20,201 nt of DNA from a virus. Of this stretch, positions 1 to 6,303 are shown piece after piece. The stretch covers positions 1-20,201 of IMG/VR virus record IMGVR_UViG_3300028794_000200; one strand, 5' to 3'. The notes beneath the pieces are model-generated. The model was not told the origin of the DNA and searched no databases. It worked only from the letters and a program-made list of their open reading frames with translations. Each line of letters opens with the position of its first letter. Position 1 is the first letter of the stretch. A program made the position numbers and the translations under genes.

Positions 1-387
1 TCAGTTGTCCGTGCGTCGCTTCACACCGAACAAGAATGCCGAGACAAGCCCCACGACGGTCGTGCCACCGATGATGGCCGCCACGGTGTCGTGATTGGCC
101 ATTGCGAGCTGGTAGGACGCCCAGAGCGATGTGCAGCCGATAGCCAAGCCGGCAACGATGCCGAGCAGTCGCTCGGTGAAAACCAACGTGTTGACGCGTT
201 TGGTTTCATCGCGACGAAAGTTGCCTTCTTTGGCCGTCTCGTCGAAGACCCAAGAAACCCGATCGGGCGCGATCTCCTTAAGCTTTTCAAGCTGCGCGAT
301 TGGCAGGATAGGTGCGTCGGTTTCGTGAGCGGATGCTGTCAGTTGCCGGTCTTTGTCCCGCATCTGCACGGTCGTTGTTTTGCTCAT
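1..387 (-). CDS. DUF2335-like small membrane protein
   Basis: 128-aa protein of unknown function that resembles the DUF2335 family of predicted inner-membrane proteins. Residues 28-50 hold the family-like segment LPIAQLEKLKEIAPDR. A charged linker (about 51-66) follows, then two hydrophobic segments (about 74-94 and 101-121) separated by a short turn, and a basic tail GVKRRTDN. This predicts an N-terminal cytosolic part and a two-helix hairpin in the membrane. The start is well placed: GGAGGGGC lies directly upstream of the ATG at 387. The coding region overlaps the end of the upstream ORF (287-571) by about 100 nt in another frame. The gene lies outside the integrated element, left of the tRNA. 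The family match is from memory of its pattern; the molecular role is unknown. Confidence 0.8.
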   Translation of the reverse strand: MSKTTTVQMRDKDRQLTASAHETDAPILPIAQLEKLKEIAPDRVSWVFDETAKEGNFRRDETKRVNTLVFTERLLGIVAGLAIGCTSLWASYQLAMANHDTVAAIIGGTTVVGLVSAFLFGVKRRTDN

Positions 388-571
388 GCCCCTCCTTCAG
401 TGCCTTGTCGGTCGATGTCGCCAGATCGCGACCAACGACGCCAAAGTCTTGCTGGATCTTGCCCGCATCAGCAGCTTGAGCCCCGCGCTTCGGGTACTGA
501 TAGGGTGGGGCGGTACCGAACGCAGTGAGTACCTCGCCGAACCCCAAGAGTAGGTTCTTCAGGTGTTCCAT
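287..571 (-). CDS. Small hypothetical protein upstream of the DUF2335 gene
   Basis: 94-aa ORF starting MEHLKNLLLGFGEVLTAFG. GGAG lies about ten bases before the ATG at 571. Small proteins with a similar N-terminus are, as far as I recall, often found directly upstream of DUF2335 genes, which makes a two-gene unit plausible. The last third (after about residue 60: EGHEQNNDRADAGQRP) overlaps the start of the DUF2335 gene in another frame and is low-complexity and hydrophilic, so the natural C-terminus may have been extended by loss of an earlier stop. No catalytic motif or membrane helix is visible. Function unknown. Confidence 0.55.
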   Translation of the reverse strand: MEHLKNLLLGFGEVLTAFGTAPPYQYPKRGAQAADAGKIQQDFGVVGRDLATSTDKALKEGHEQNNDRADAGQRPATDSIRSRNRRTYPANRAA

Positions 572-901
572 GGTTCTATTGCTCCGGCCTTCGCCATCGA
601 CATGAGGCGGATTGAACGGTCGCATTGTGCGCTGTCGAAAGGGGTTTCGCATAGTGGGCGATGGATGCCGTCATTCATCCAGACGACGCGCTGTGACTGA
701 CAGTCGACGTTGGAGCAAGACGATCAAGAACCAGATCTTGATCCAGAATAGAGCACGAAGGTCTAGTTCGCTGTCAGCCATTGACTACGTCCCTTGTAAG
801 AAAGAGGACGACATTGGTTCGCAGAGAACGAGGCGTCCGGCCGCCGAACATCATCTGGGCTGGAAGCGCGACGTGCCCGGCATGACAAAATCGAAGGCTG
901 C
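572..901. other. Intergenic region before tRNA-Arg
   Basis: About 330 bases with no convincing gene. ORFs here have no ribosome binding site or family resemblance, and the longest one runs into the tRNA. The one clear structure is a perfect dyad at 722-743: GATCAAGA, a six-base loop, then TCTTGATC. It has no T-tract, so it is a possible operator or stem-loop, not an obvious terminator. The tRNA promoter must lie in the last ~60 bases, but I cannot assign its boxes confidently. Confidence 0.5.
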
Positions 902-976
902 CCCGCCGTAGTTCAATGGATAGAACGGGCGCCTCCTAAGCGCCAGATACAGGTTCGATTCCTGTCGGAGGGACCA
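902..976 (+). tRNA. tRNA-Arg (anticodon CCU), integration target
   Basis: Full cloverleaf of 75 nt including an encoded CCA (974-976). Acceptor strands are 902-908 and 966-972, the D stem is GTTC/GAAC (911-914, 923-926), the anticodon stem is GGCGC/GCGCC (928-932, 940-944) around loop CTCCTAA with anticodon CCT at 935-937, and the T stem is ACAGG/CCTGT around TTCGATT. The fourth acceptor pair is a G905-A969 mismatch. The 3' part from 954 on is duplicated at 18029-18051, which identifies it as the attachment core. The gene remains complete after integration because the element carries the same 3' end. Confidence 0.93.
954..976 (+). other. attL core (direct repeat, left end of element)
   Basis: 23 bp covering the T loop, T stem 3' strand, acceptor 3' strand, discriminator and CCA of tRNA-Arg (TTCGATTCCTGT...GGGACCA). 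The identical sequence occurs at 18029-18051. Tyrosine integrases of the P4 class typically recombine within such tRNA 3' ends. Confidence 0.92.
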
Positions 977-1010
977 GAAAGTTGTTCAAGGACAGCCGCC
1001 AAGGCTCAGA

Positions 1011-1045
1011 AGCCCGCTCCCGTACGAGGGAAGCGGGCTTTTTTT
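1011..1045 (+). terminator. Rho-independent terminator after tRNA-Arg
   Basis: Inverted repeat AGCCCGCT...AGCGGGCT with an inner CCC/GGG extension, followed by a run of seven T (1039-1045). It lies 35 bases after the tRNA, just inside the element, and probably ends the tRNA transcript before the integrase promoter region. Confidence 0.85.
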
Positions 1046-1086
1046 CGTTCCGGGATGTTCGCTGACGTTCGCGGGCAGCCGGTCGT

Positions 1087-1140
1087 GTCTGGGGGCAACT
1101 TTGGGGGCATCAGAATCCGCAACTGAAGGAGTTGCCCCCA
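1087..1140 (+). promoter_or_regulatory. Integrase arm-type repeats, left copy
   Basis: A 23-bp block at 1087-1109 (starting GTCTGGGGGCAACTTTGG) contains two tandem copies of TGGGGGCA. It is repeated exactly at 17972-17994, near the other end. A third, inverted copy (TTGCCCCCA) lies at 1132-1140, immediately before the integrase start. Position inside both att cores and identity suggest integrase arm-binding sites; because they overlap the integrase leader they may also autoregulate it. Confidence 0.65.
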
Positions 1141-1141
1141 A

Positions 1142-2365
1142 ATGCCTCTGACCGACACCGCCATCAAGGCCGCGAAACCCGGCTCGAAACCGCTCCGACT
1201 GTTCGACTCCGGCGGCCTGTATCTCGAACTGGCCCCGAGCGGCGGGCGCTGGTGGCGCCTGAAGTACAGGCACGGCGGGAAGGAGAAGCGGCTCTCGCTG
1301 GGCACCTATCCAGACACCACGCTGAAGGCCGCGCGCGAGCGCCGGGATGAGGCGCGCAAGCTGCTGGCCAGCGGCATGGACCCAGGCGCCGAGCGCAAGG
1401 CCGACAAGTTGCTGGCGCAGCTGGAGGCCGAGCGGGGTTTCAAGCCGGTGGCGCTGGCCTGGCTGAAGCACAACTCCGCCCGCTGGGCGCCTGACACCAA
1501 GGCGAGGGTCCTGGCCAGCCTGGAGGCGGACGCATTCCCCACCCTGGGCGCCATGCCGATCGCGGACATCAAGGCGCGCCACATCGCCGCGGCCGTGCGC
1601 GCGATCGAGCAGCGCGGGGTCGGCGAGACAGCCGTTCGCGTCCTGCAGCGCATCCGGTCCGTGTTTCGGTTCGCCGTGGTGAAGGAGTGGATCGACACGA
1701 ACCCGACACTCGACGTGAAGGCAGACGAGCTGCTGAAGCCACGCCAGGTGAAGCACCGTGCGGCGCTGCCCGAAGCCGAGCTGCCAGCACTCCTGGCCAA
1801 GCTCGATGCGTACGAGGGTGATGTGGCAACCGGGACCGCTCTGCGCCTGCTGCTGCTGACAGTTGTTCGGCCCGGTGAGCTGCGAGGGGCTCGCTGGGAA
1901 GAGATCGACCTCGACGCTGCCCGATGGCGCATTCCGGCTCAACGCATGAAGATGAAGGCCGAGCACCTGGTGCCGCTCTCTCGCCAGGCCGTGGCCCTGT
2001 TCCGCAGCATCGAGGCACATCAGGACCCCGGTGGCTTGGTCTTCCCGAGCCCGTACTACCCCGGCAAGTCGCTCAGTGAGAACACGTTCAACAGTGCGCT
2101 CGCACGCATGGGATACAAGGGCATCGCCACCGCGCATGGCTTCCGGGCGCTCTTCTCGACGGTCGCGAACGAGTGCGGGCACAACCCCGATGTGATCGAG
2201 CGGCAGCTGGCGCATGTCGAGCGCAACGACGTGCGCGCGGCCTACCATCGCGCCGCCTATGTGGCCGAGCGCACTGCCCTGGCGCAGTGGTGGGCCGACT
2301 TCCTCGATGCCAAGCGCACGGGTGTCGTGGTGCCGATCGGCAAGCGCAAGAGTCGCGGCACCTGA
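1142..2365 (+). CDS. int: Tyrosine recombinase/integrase, P4 type
   Basis: 407-aa site-specific recombinase that would integrate and, with an excisionase, excise the element at tRNA-Arg. Residues 1-85 form the DUF4102 N-terminal arm-binding domain (LTDTAIKAAKPG, then DSGGLYLEL and KRLSLGTYPD). The central core-binding domain spans about 95-190 and the catalytic domain 210-390. Visible catalytic residues are R243 (VVRPGELRG), H332 and R335 (HGFR), H358 (LAHVERN) and probable nucleophile Y368 (AAYHRAAY; Y373 is a second candidate). Length is normal for the family. AAGGAG lies ten bases upstream of the ATG. The gene sits directly inside attL and reads inward. Probable autoregulation comes from the TGGGGGCA repeats just upstream. 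The excisionase role may be filled by the AlpA-like protein at 9881. Confidence 0.96.
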   Translation: MPLTDTAIKAAKPGSKPLRLFDSGGLYLELAPSGGRWWRLKYRHGGKEKRLSLGTYPDTTLKAARERRDEARKLLASGMDPGAERKADKLLAQLEAERGFKPVALAWLKHNSARWAPDTKARVLASLEADAFPTLGAMPIADIKARHIAAAVRAIEQRGVGETAVRVLQRIRSVFRFAVVKEWIDTNPTLDVKADELLKPRQVKHRAALPEAELPALLAKLDAYEGDVATGTALRLLLLTVVRPGELRGARWEEIDLDAARWRIPAQRMKMKAEHLVPLSRQAVALFRSIEAHQDPGGLVFPSPYYPGKSLSENTFNSALARMGYKGIATAHGFRALFSTVANECGHNPDVIERQLAHVERNDVRAAYHRAAYVAERTALAQWWADFLDAKRTGVVVPIGKRKSRGT

Positions 2366-2609
2366 ACGGCTTTCGATCCGAGGGCACCCAAGCGTCCCCT
2401 GCAGCGCCCGGCCTTCTGCCGGGCGGCGTCCATCTGGCTATCGGCTTCGTGTGCGCAGGTGAGGTGCCAGCGCTTCGCCTCGTCGACCGGCCCTGATTCC
2501 TCTCGATGCAATGGTCGCCCGGGCCGTGGGGGGATGTGGGCGCATCCATCTTCGCGCGACGAGCTTGAGCGCCCGCCAAGGAAAAGCGCCGGCGCGTGCA
2601 CACATCGAC

Positions 2610-2748
2610 CGTAGACGCGTAGACAGGACCCTTGGCAAAGATGGTCGACCGGCCGGAAACCCGCATGGATGCTGGGTTTCACGGAATCTCGACGGCCGAA
2701 GAAGGACCGTAGACAGCACCGTAGACAGACCGTAGACAGCGTAGACAG
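2610..2748 (+). repeat. Iteron-like cluster A (CGTAGACAG)
   Basis: Direct copies of CGTAGACAG at 2618-2626, 2708-2716, 2720-2728, 2731-2739 and 2740-2748, plus one variant CGTAGACGC at 2610-2618. The last four are packed at 9- to 12-bp steps. The same motif forms a second cluster at 17759-17871. After excision and circle formation the two clusters would lie about 1.8 kb apart across attP. Repeats of this size near a primase-helicase element are expected for replicase binding (P4 alpha protein uses short iterons at ori and crr). Confidence 0.75.
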
Positions 2749-2756
2749 CGAAGGGC

Positions 2757-2815
2757 AGGAAGAGAAGAGAGAGAGGAGTGGAGTGCTCTCCTCTCCTCTT
2801 CTCTTCTCTTCTCTT
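2757..2815. repeat. Polypurine/polypyrimidine imperfect inverted tract
   Basis: A purine run (2757-2778, AGGAAGAGAAGAGAGAGAGG...) is followed after a few bases by a pure CT run (2785-2815). The two arms can pair imperfectly around GAGTGCTC. It lies nine bases after the last iteron of cluster A. It could be an easily melted or unusual-structure element of an origin, or a long RNA hairpin; neither can be told from sequence alone. Confidence 0.55.
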
Positions 2816-2953
2816 GTCTGCCCAATCCAGGCATCCTTCGTCCTGTGCTTCTGCCCTCCCTCACTGCGACGCCGCGCTCTCCTGGTGGCCCTCGGTCCTC
2901 GGACCGGCGGCCTTGCCTGACCGCAGGGTCGATGGGTCCCTCTGGCACCCTCC

Positions 2954-3010
2954 GGGGTGGGGGTAATTCGGACCCCGTCCAATCTCTAGTTCCAGCGCCC
3001 TATAGAGGGT
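2954..3010 (+). promoter_or_regulatory. Candidate packaging (cos/pac) or promoter region upstream of the small terminase
   Basis: Two dyads in 55 bases: GGGGGTAATTCGGACCCC (2959-2976) and CTCTAG...CTATAGAG (2984-3007). The position directly upstream of a Nu1-like gene is where lambda-type phages carry cos and terminase-binding sites. No direct evidence of cleavage; this is a positional inference. Confidence 0.35.
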
Positions 3011-3032
3011 GGGTGATCGATAGGAGCAGGGC

Positions 3033-3533
3033 ATGCGGATAGTCGGGCAGGAGGAAGTCGCCAAGCTGTTCGGCGTCACGGCCAAGACCATCGGCGAATG
3101 GCAGCACGCGGGGTTCCCCGTGCTGGAGCGCGGCGGCGACAACAAGCCGTCGGTGTACGACTCCGCGGCCTGCATTTGGTGGGACGTGCAGCGCAAAGTG
3201 CAGAAGGCCTCTGCACCCGAGACGCCGCAGGATCGCCTCTGGCGCCTGCAGGCCGACGGGCTGGAGCACCAGCTCGCCAAGGAACGTGCGCGCCTCATCC
3301 CAGCGGGCCAGCTCAACCCGCTCCTAGACGCTGCAAGCGCGGCAACGCGGTGCGCTCTGGATCGCGAGTGTTTGCACATCCTGGAGCTTGTCGAGAGCGC
3401 ACCGCCTGGGCGGCTGGAACGGGAGCAAGTTCTCCGTGCTGCCTTCGACAGCTTCCTGCGTCGGCTCTCGCGCTGGCGGCCCGGCGGGCCGGAAGTTGAG
3501 CCGCCGCCACCTGGTGACGGATTGAAGGGCTGA
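3033..3533 (+). CDS. Phage terminase small subunit, Nu1-like DNA-packaging protein
   Basis: 166-aa protein that would recognise the packaging site and recruit a large terminase. Residues 1-55 form the Nu1-type winged helix-turn-helix: VAKLFGVTAKTIGEWQHAGFPVLERGG followed by the family's YDSAACIWW segment. The middle (about 60-95) is charged and helical, as expected for dimerisation. The C-terminus is proline-rich. AGGAG lies six bases before the ATG. The partner large terminase is missing from the element, so the protein must either redirect a helper phage's motor to this DNA, as small terminases of PICI satellites do, or be a relic. Upstream dyads at 2954-3010 are candidate recognition sites. 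It is followed by the three-half-site operator at 3548. Confidence 0.9.
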   Translation: MRIVGQEEVAKLFGVTAKTIGEWQHAGFPVLERGGDNKPSVYDSAACIWWDVQRKVQKASAPETPQDRLWRLQADGLEHQLAKERARLIPAGQLNPLLDAASAATRCALDRECLHILELVESAPPGRLEREQVLRAAFDSFLRRLSRWRPGGPEVEPPPPGDGLKG

Positions 3534-3547
3534 GGGCAACCCAAGAA

Positions 3548-3618
3548 TGCAACCGCTTCGGTGCGGTTGCACCCTTGTCGGGTAGGCGGTTGCATGGCGA
3601 AAGTCGAGGCAGTGTCAC
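3548..3618 (+). promoter_or_regulatory. Three-half-site operator A, upstream of the capsid operon
   Basis: TGCAACCGC (3548-3556) and GCGGTTGCA (3563-3571) form a perfect 9-bp dyad with a six-base centre; a further direct GCGGTTGCA lies at 3586-3594, then CAGTGTCAC at 3610-3618. The same three half-sites with the same start-to-start spacing (15 and 23 bp), followed by the same CAGTGTCAC, precede the AlpA gene at 9801-9862. This is best read as a shared transcription-factor site for the morphogenesis and regulatory operons. The dyad has no T-tract, so it is unlikely to be a terminator. Confidence 0.72.
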
Positions 3619-3632
3619 TCTGACCGCTGCCC

Positions 3633-4487
3633 ATGAAACTCCCGAAACTCGCCACCCTCTTCGCGCGCCTCTTCAAGTCCGACCCCGAGCCCGTCGTGGT
3701 CGACGCCATGCGGCGTATCGAGGAAGTCGCCGCCGCCGACTCAAGTGCGGCCGAAACCGAGATCGCCACCGCCGAAAGCGCAGCTGCCAGTGCGCGCGCG
3801 ACTGAGCAGGCGGCCAACGATCAAGTCGAGCGCCTCACAGCGCGCGCCACCGAACTGCGCACCAAACTCGCAGACTTGAACGCGCAGTTGGCCACTGGCC
3901 TGAATCGCAGCGCGGCCGACTATGCCCAAGCCGTTGCCTCGGGTGACGACGCGGCGCAGAAGCGAGCCGAAAAGTCGGCTCCGAACGCCATGGCCACGCG
4001 CGAGGAAGCGGCGCGCATCGGCGCGTTGGTCGCTGGCCTCGAAGAGCAGGCAGCATCTTGCCGGGCGACAGCAGCCACGGCCCGCGCGACTTTGGAGAAG
4101 GCGACTCACCGCCTCGGCATCGCCACCTGCGAGCGCACGCATATCGCATGGGACCTGGCGCTGAACGACCTTGCACTGGCCTCTGGTCGACTCTTCGACG
4201 CCTACGAGCGAGCCGTGCGCCTCGTTCCGGTCGAGGTGCAGTTGCTCAAGGCGGCCTATTTCTCCAACCAGCGTTCCCTGGTCGCCCAACTGGACGGCTC
4301 CTATGCCAAGCCAGGGCGATCCGTCGCGCCGCTGACCCAGGACGCAGCGCGCCGTTGCATGCGCCTCCTGGCGGCGCCGGCGGCGGAGGTCGACTTGCCG
4401 CAGGTGCTCGCCACAGCCGCAGAACCTGTCGCGCCTGTAGAGGCGCAACAGACGCTTGACAAAACCATCCAGACAACGGAGTCGTGA
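3633..4487 (+). CDS. Alanine-rich coiled-coil protein, possible scaffold
   Basis: 284-aa protein with no recognised domain. Residues about 25-170 are almost continuous heptad-like, Ala/Glu/Arg-rich helix (IEEVAAADSSAAETEIATAE, ATELRTKLADLNAQLA). A more hydrophobic segment follows (AWDLALNDLALASGRLFDAYERAVRLVPVEVQLLKAAYF, about 172-210), and the C-terminal tail is Ala/Pro-rich. Position two genes before the major capsid protein, helical character and size are those of a capsid scaffolding protein, and no other scaffold or protease is present, so a scaffold or size-determining role is a reasonable inference but no more. It is the first gene after operator A. The ATG at 3633 has no strong Shine-Dalgarno sequence. 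Confidence 0.75.
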   Translation: MKLPKLATLFARLFKSDPEPVVVDAMRRIEEVAAADSSAAETEIATAESAAASARATEQAANDQVERLTARATELRTKLADLNAQLATGLNRSAADYAQAVASGDDAAQKRAEKSAPNAMATREEAARIGALVAGLEEQAASCRATAATARATLEKATHRLGIATCERTHIAWDLALNDLALASGRLFDAYERAVRLVPVEVQLLKAAYFSNQRSLVAQLDGSYAKPGRSVAPLTQDAARRCMRLLAAPAAEVDLPQVLATAAEPVAPVEAQQTLDKTIQTTES

Positions 4488-4488
4488 C

Positions 4489-4746
4489 ATGAACCGAGAC
4501 ACCGCCATCGATCGCGAGTCGATCGTTCATGCCGCCGAATCAACCTGGGCGAGCAATCCGGCCATCCGGCAGGAGTTCGTCGACAACAAGGCGTCCTTCA
4601 TCGCGTACCAGGTGGCATTCGCCGAGGGTCGCTTGCGGGTCCTCGGCAAAGGTGACCAGGACGCCGGCACCGCATCGTCGGCGCCCCCGGCCGGCGGCTT
4701 CCATAGCAAGGCCCACGCTGCAGGCCTGTTCCCCAACGGTCTTTGA
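4489..4746 (+). CDS. Small hypothetical protein between coiled-coil and capsid genes
   Basis: 85-aa protein (MNRDTAIDRESIVHAAES...). GGAG lies seven bases before the ATG at 4489, and the gene begins two bases after the stop of the coiled-coil gene, so the two are one transcription unit. A helical N-terminal half (about 10-50, with AIRQEFVDNKASFIAYQVAF) is followed by a flexible Gly/Ala/Pro-rich tail (GDQDAGTASSAPPAGGFHSK). Small proteins here in phage head modules are often decoration, scaffold-accessory or head-stabilising proteins, but nothing in this sequence fixes a role. Confidence 0.75.
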   Translation: MNRDTAIDRESIVHAAESTWASNPAIRQEFVDNKASFIAYQVAFAEGRLRVLGKGDQDAGTASSAPPAGGFHSKAHAAGLFPNGL

Positions 4747-4779
4747 CGCCAGCTCGGCAACCACGAAAGGCACCGCCAC

Positions 4780-5748
4780 ATGAGCGACCAAAGCCAACTT
4801 TCCAGCCGTTCTGTCATGGGCGTCTACTTCGCTCGCGTCGAGGCGGCCCCCGAGCGTGCCTGGGTGAGTCAACTTGCCGAGCTGTATGTGGGCTCGCAAA
4901 CCATGTCCGGCGTCTGGGAGCAATACCCGTTCATCGGGCATGCGCCTCCAATGCGGCCCTTCGGCGCGGGCCGCCAGGTCAAAGGGCTGCACCAGCTGGG
5001 CAGCGTCACCATCGAGAGCAAGCCCTACGAAGCCACGCTGGAAGTGAACGTCCGGGATTGGCGCAATGACAAGACCGGCCAGATGCGCTTGCGCGTGGAA
5101 GAGTTCGCCGATCAGAGCGTGCAGCACTGGATTTCGCTCATCTACGCGCTGACCGCGATCGGCGAAACCGCCACAGCGTACGACGGCCAGACCTTCTTCT
5201 CGACGACGCACAGCGAGTTCGACTCGGGCGTGCAGTCCAACAGCATCAGCGTCGACATCAGCGAAGAGCCGACGCTGATTCACGGCATCCCGACGCAGCC
5301 CTCGCTCGAAGAATTCCAGCGCTGCATTGCACGTGGAGTCACGCAGTTCTTCACCCTGAAAGACGACCAGGGCGAACCCATCAACGGGAATGCACGTCGC
5401 TTTGTGCTGATGGTGCCGGTCAAGTTCCTGCTTCTGGCCCAGGCTGCCGTGGCGGCGTTCGGCACGCAAGCCGCACAGCAGAACGTCAACCCTGTCGCGG
5501 CGCTCGACATCGAGCTCGAAGTGGTCGCGAACCCACGGCTCACGTGGACGGACCGCTTCGCTCTCTACCGGGTCGACGGCTCGACGAAACCCATCATTCG
5601 CCAGACCGAGCGCGATTTTCAGGTGCGCGCCCTGGCCGAAGGCTCCGAGTTCGAGTTCAACAACGATGCCTGGCAGTTCGGTATCGACGCCATCCGCAAC
5701 GTCGCGTTCGGCCACTGGCAGCGCGCCGTTCTCGTGCGCATGGTCTGA
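4780..5748 (+). CDS. Major capsid protein, Mu gpT-like (HK97 fold)
   Basis: 322-aa putative capsomer protein. It resembles the Mu-like major head subunit gpT (about 305 aa): residues 134-146 YDGQTFFSTTHSE match the gpT pattern YDGQNFFDKEHP, and the C-terminal part (about 262-318) with FALYRVDGSTKPIIRQTER, FEFNNDAWQFGIDAIRNVAFGHWQRAV matches the gpT end (ALYLLD...KPFIFQ...YGFWQMAV). Length is complete. AAGG lies ten bases before the ATG. No prohead protease or portal gene accompanies it, unlike complete Mu-like head modules. In a satellite, its own capsid protein would allow a head suited to the ~17-kb genome. The assignment rests on motif recognition; a search against gpT profiles would settle it. 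Confidence 0.85.
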   Translation: MSDQSQLSSRSVMGVYFARVEAAPERAWVSQLAELYVGSQTMSGVWEQYPFIGHAPPMRPFGAGRQVKGLHQLGSVTIESKPYEATLEVNVRDWRNDKTGQMRLRVEEFADQSVQHWISLIYALTAIGETATAYDGQTFFSTTHSEFDSGVQSNSISVDISEEPTLIHGIPTQPSLEEFQRCIARGVTQFFTLKDDQGEPINGNARRFVLMVPVKFLLLAQAAVAAFGTQAAQQNVNPVAALDIELEVVANPRLTWTDRFALYRVDGSTKPIIRQTERDFQVRALAEGSEFEFNNDAWQFGIDAIRNVAFGHWQRAVLVRMV

Positions 5749-5760
5749 GCCGCATCGAAT

Positions 5761-5828
5761 AGGCATCGCCGGAGAGCCGATGCCTGGGGATCGCGCCGAG
5801 TAGAGGGCGACGCATAAGCGCAGATCCC
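5761..5828 (+). promoter_or_regulatory. Two strong RNA stem-loops after the capsid gene
   Basis: Hairpin 1: AGGCATCG (5761-5768) pairs perfectly with CGATGCCT (5778-5785) around a nine-base loop. Hairpin 2: GGGATCGCGC (5787-5796) pairs with GCGC-A-GATCCC (5818-5828) with one bulged base. They lie in the 225-base gap between the capsid and tail chaperone genes, the largest gap in the morphogenesis operon. There is no T-tract. They could protect the capsid mRNA 3' end or partly attenuate read-through. Confidence 0.5.
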
Positions 5829-5973
5829 TCGGGGCCGCCGTTCATCGGCCAACTCATGCGGGCCCATCGGCGAGAAGGCAACCCGGCCTTCGAGCGAGGC
5901 ACATCGAGCGCGGCTGCTTCCTTGTCGTGTGACGGTGCCAACCCCTCAAAGCATCAGGCAGGAGCCTTCAGGC

Positions 5974-6303
5974 ATGTTCTGCATCACGCCTTCCCCCACC
6001 TTCACCATCGACGTCAACCTATCGTCGCCGGGCAGCGACAAGTCGACGCCGGTGAGCGTTACCTTCAGGCACAAGGGAGCCGCCGAGCTCAAGCTGTGGC
6101 AGCAGCAGGCGCAGGAGCGCAAGACCGAAGCTGAGTTTCTCGGCGAGGTCATCGCAGGCTGGTCGGGCTTTGTGGACCAGGAGGGCGCTCCCGTCGACTA
6201 CACGCCCGCGGCGCTCGAAGCCCTGCTCGATGCCTTTCCGAGCGCGGGGAGCGAGTTCTTCCTGGCGTACCACGGCCGACTCACCAGGCCGCGCGCGGCC
6301 TGA
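5974..6303 (+). CDS. Phage tail assembly chaperone
   Basis: 109-aa protein that would hold the tape measure protein and recruit tail tube subunits during tail assembly. It shows the pattern of siphophage tail assembly chaperones (Phage_TAC type): N-terminal PSPTFTIDVNL, then VSVTFRHKGAAELKLW, a charged helix, GEVIAGWSGFVDQEG and ALEALLDAFPSAGSEFFLAYHGRL. The gene lies immediately before the tape measure gene, the usual place. ATG 5974 was chosen because AGGAG precedes it by nine bases and family members start MF.I.P; a GTG at 5929 would add 15 residues. An open -1 frame with coding-like composition continues to 6356, reminiscent of the lambda G/GT arrangement. No tail tube gene is present in the element, so it would have to act on a helper's tube protein. 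Confidence 0.85.
   Translation: MFCITPSPTFTIDVNLSSPGSDKSTPVSVTFRHKGAAELKLWQQQAQERKTEAEFLGEVIAGWSGFVDQEGAPVDYTPAALEALLDAFPSAGSEFFLAYHGRLTRPRAA

Larger units (their letters stand above)
2366..3032. other. Non-coding region between integrase and small terminase
   Basis: 667 bases without a supportable gene. From left to right it holds: a GC-rich hairpin after int (GCCCGGC/GCCGGGC, 2406-2424, no T-tract); a cluster of CGTAGACAG iterons (2610-2748); a purine-rich then pyrimidine-rich tract able to fold on itself (2757-2815); and, just before the terminase gene, two dyads (GGGG/CCCC at 2959-2976 and CTCTAG/CTATAGAG at 2984-3007) that could belong to a packaging site or promoter. The arrangement suggests a cis-acting replication and packaging region. 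Confidence 0.6.

Noticed and set aside
612-911. 99-codon + strand ORF before the tRNA
   Set aside because: Runs into the tRNA-Arg gene, has no ribosome site, and the translation resembles no family.
986-2248. 420-codon minus-strand open frame opposite the integrase
   Set aside because: The + strand holds a complete P4-type integrase with all catalytic residues; the minus frame is low-complexity and runs across the terminator.
2406-2424. GCCCGGC/GCCGGGC hairpin after the integrase as an intrinsic terminator
   Set aside because: Stem is good but there is no T-tract; noted only as a hairpin.
2610-2748. Short repeats considered as a CRISPR array
   Set aside because: Repeat unit is only nine bases with irregular 0-80-base spacing and no spacers of uniform length or cas genes; an iteron reading fits.
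3548-3571. TGCAACCGC/GCGGTTGCA dyad as a terminator for the small terminase gene
   Set aside because: No T-tract follows, and the same arrangement is repeated with exact spacing at 9801-9847, which favours an operator.
4540-5766. 408-codon minus-strand frame opposite the capsid gene
   Set aside because: Shadow of the gpT-like gene; composition and start context do not support it.
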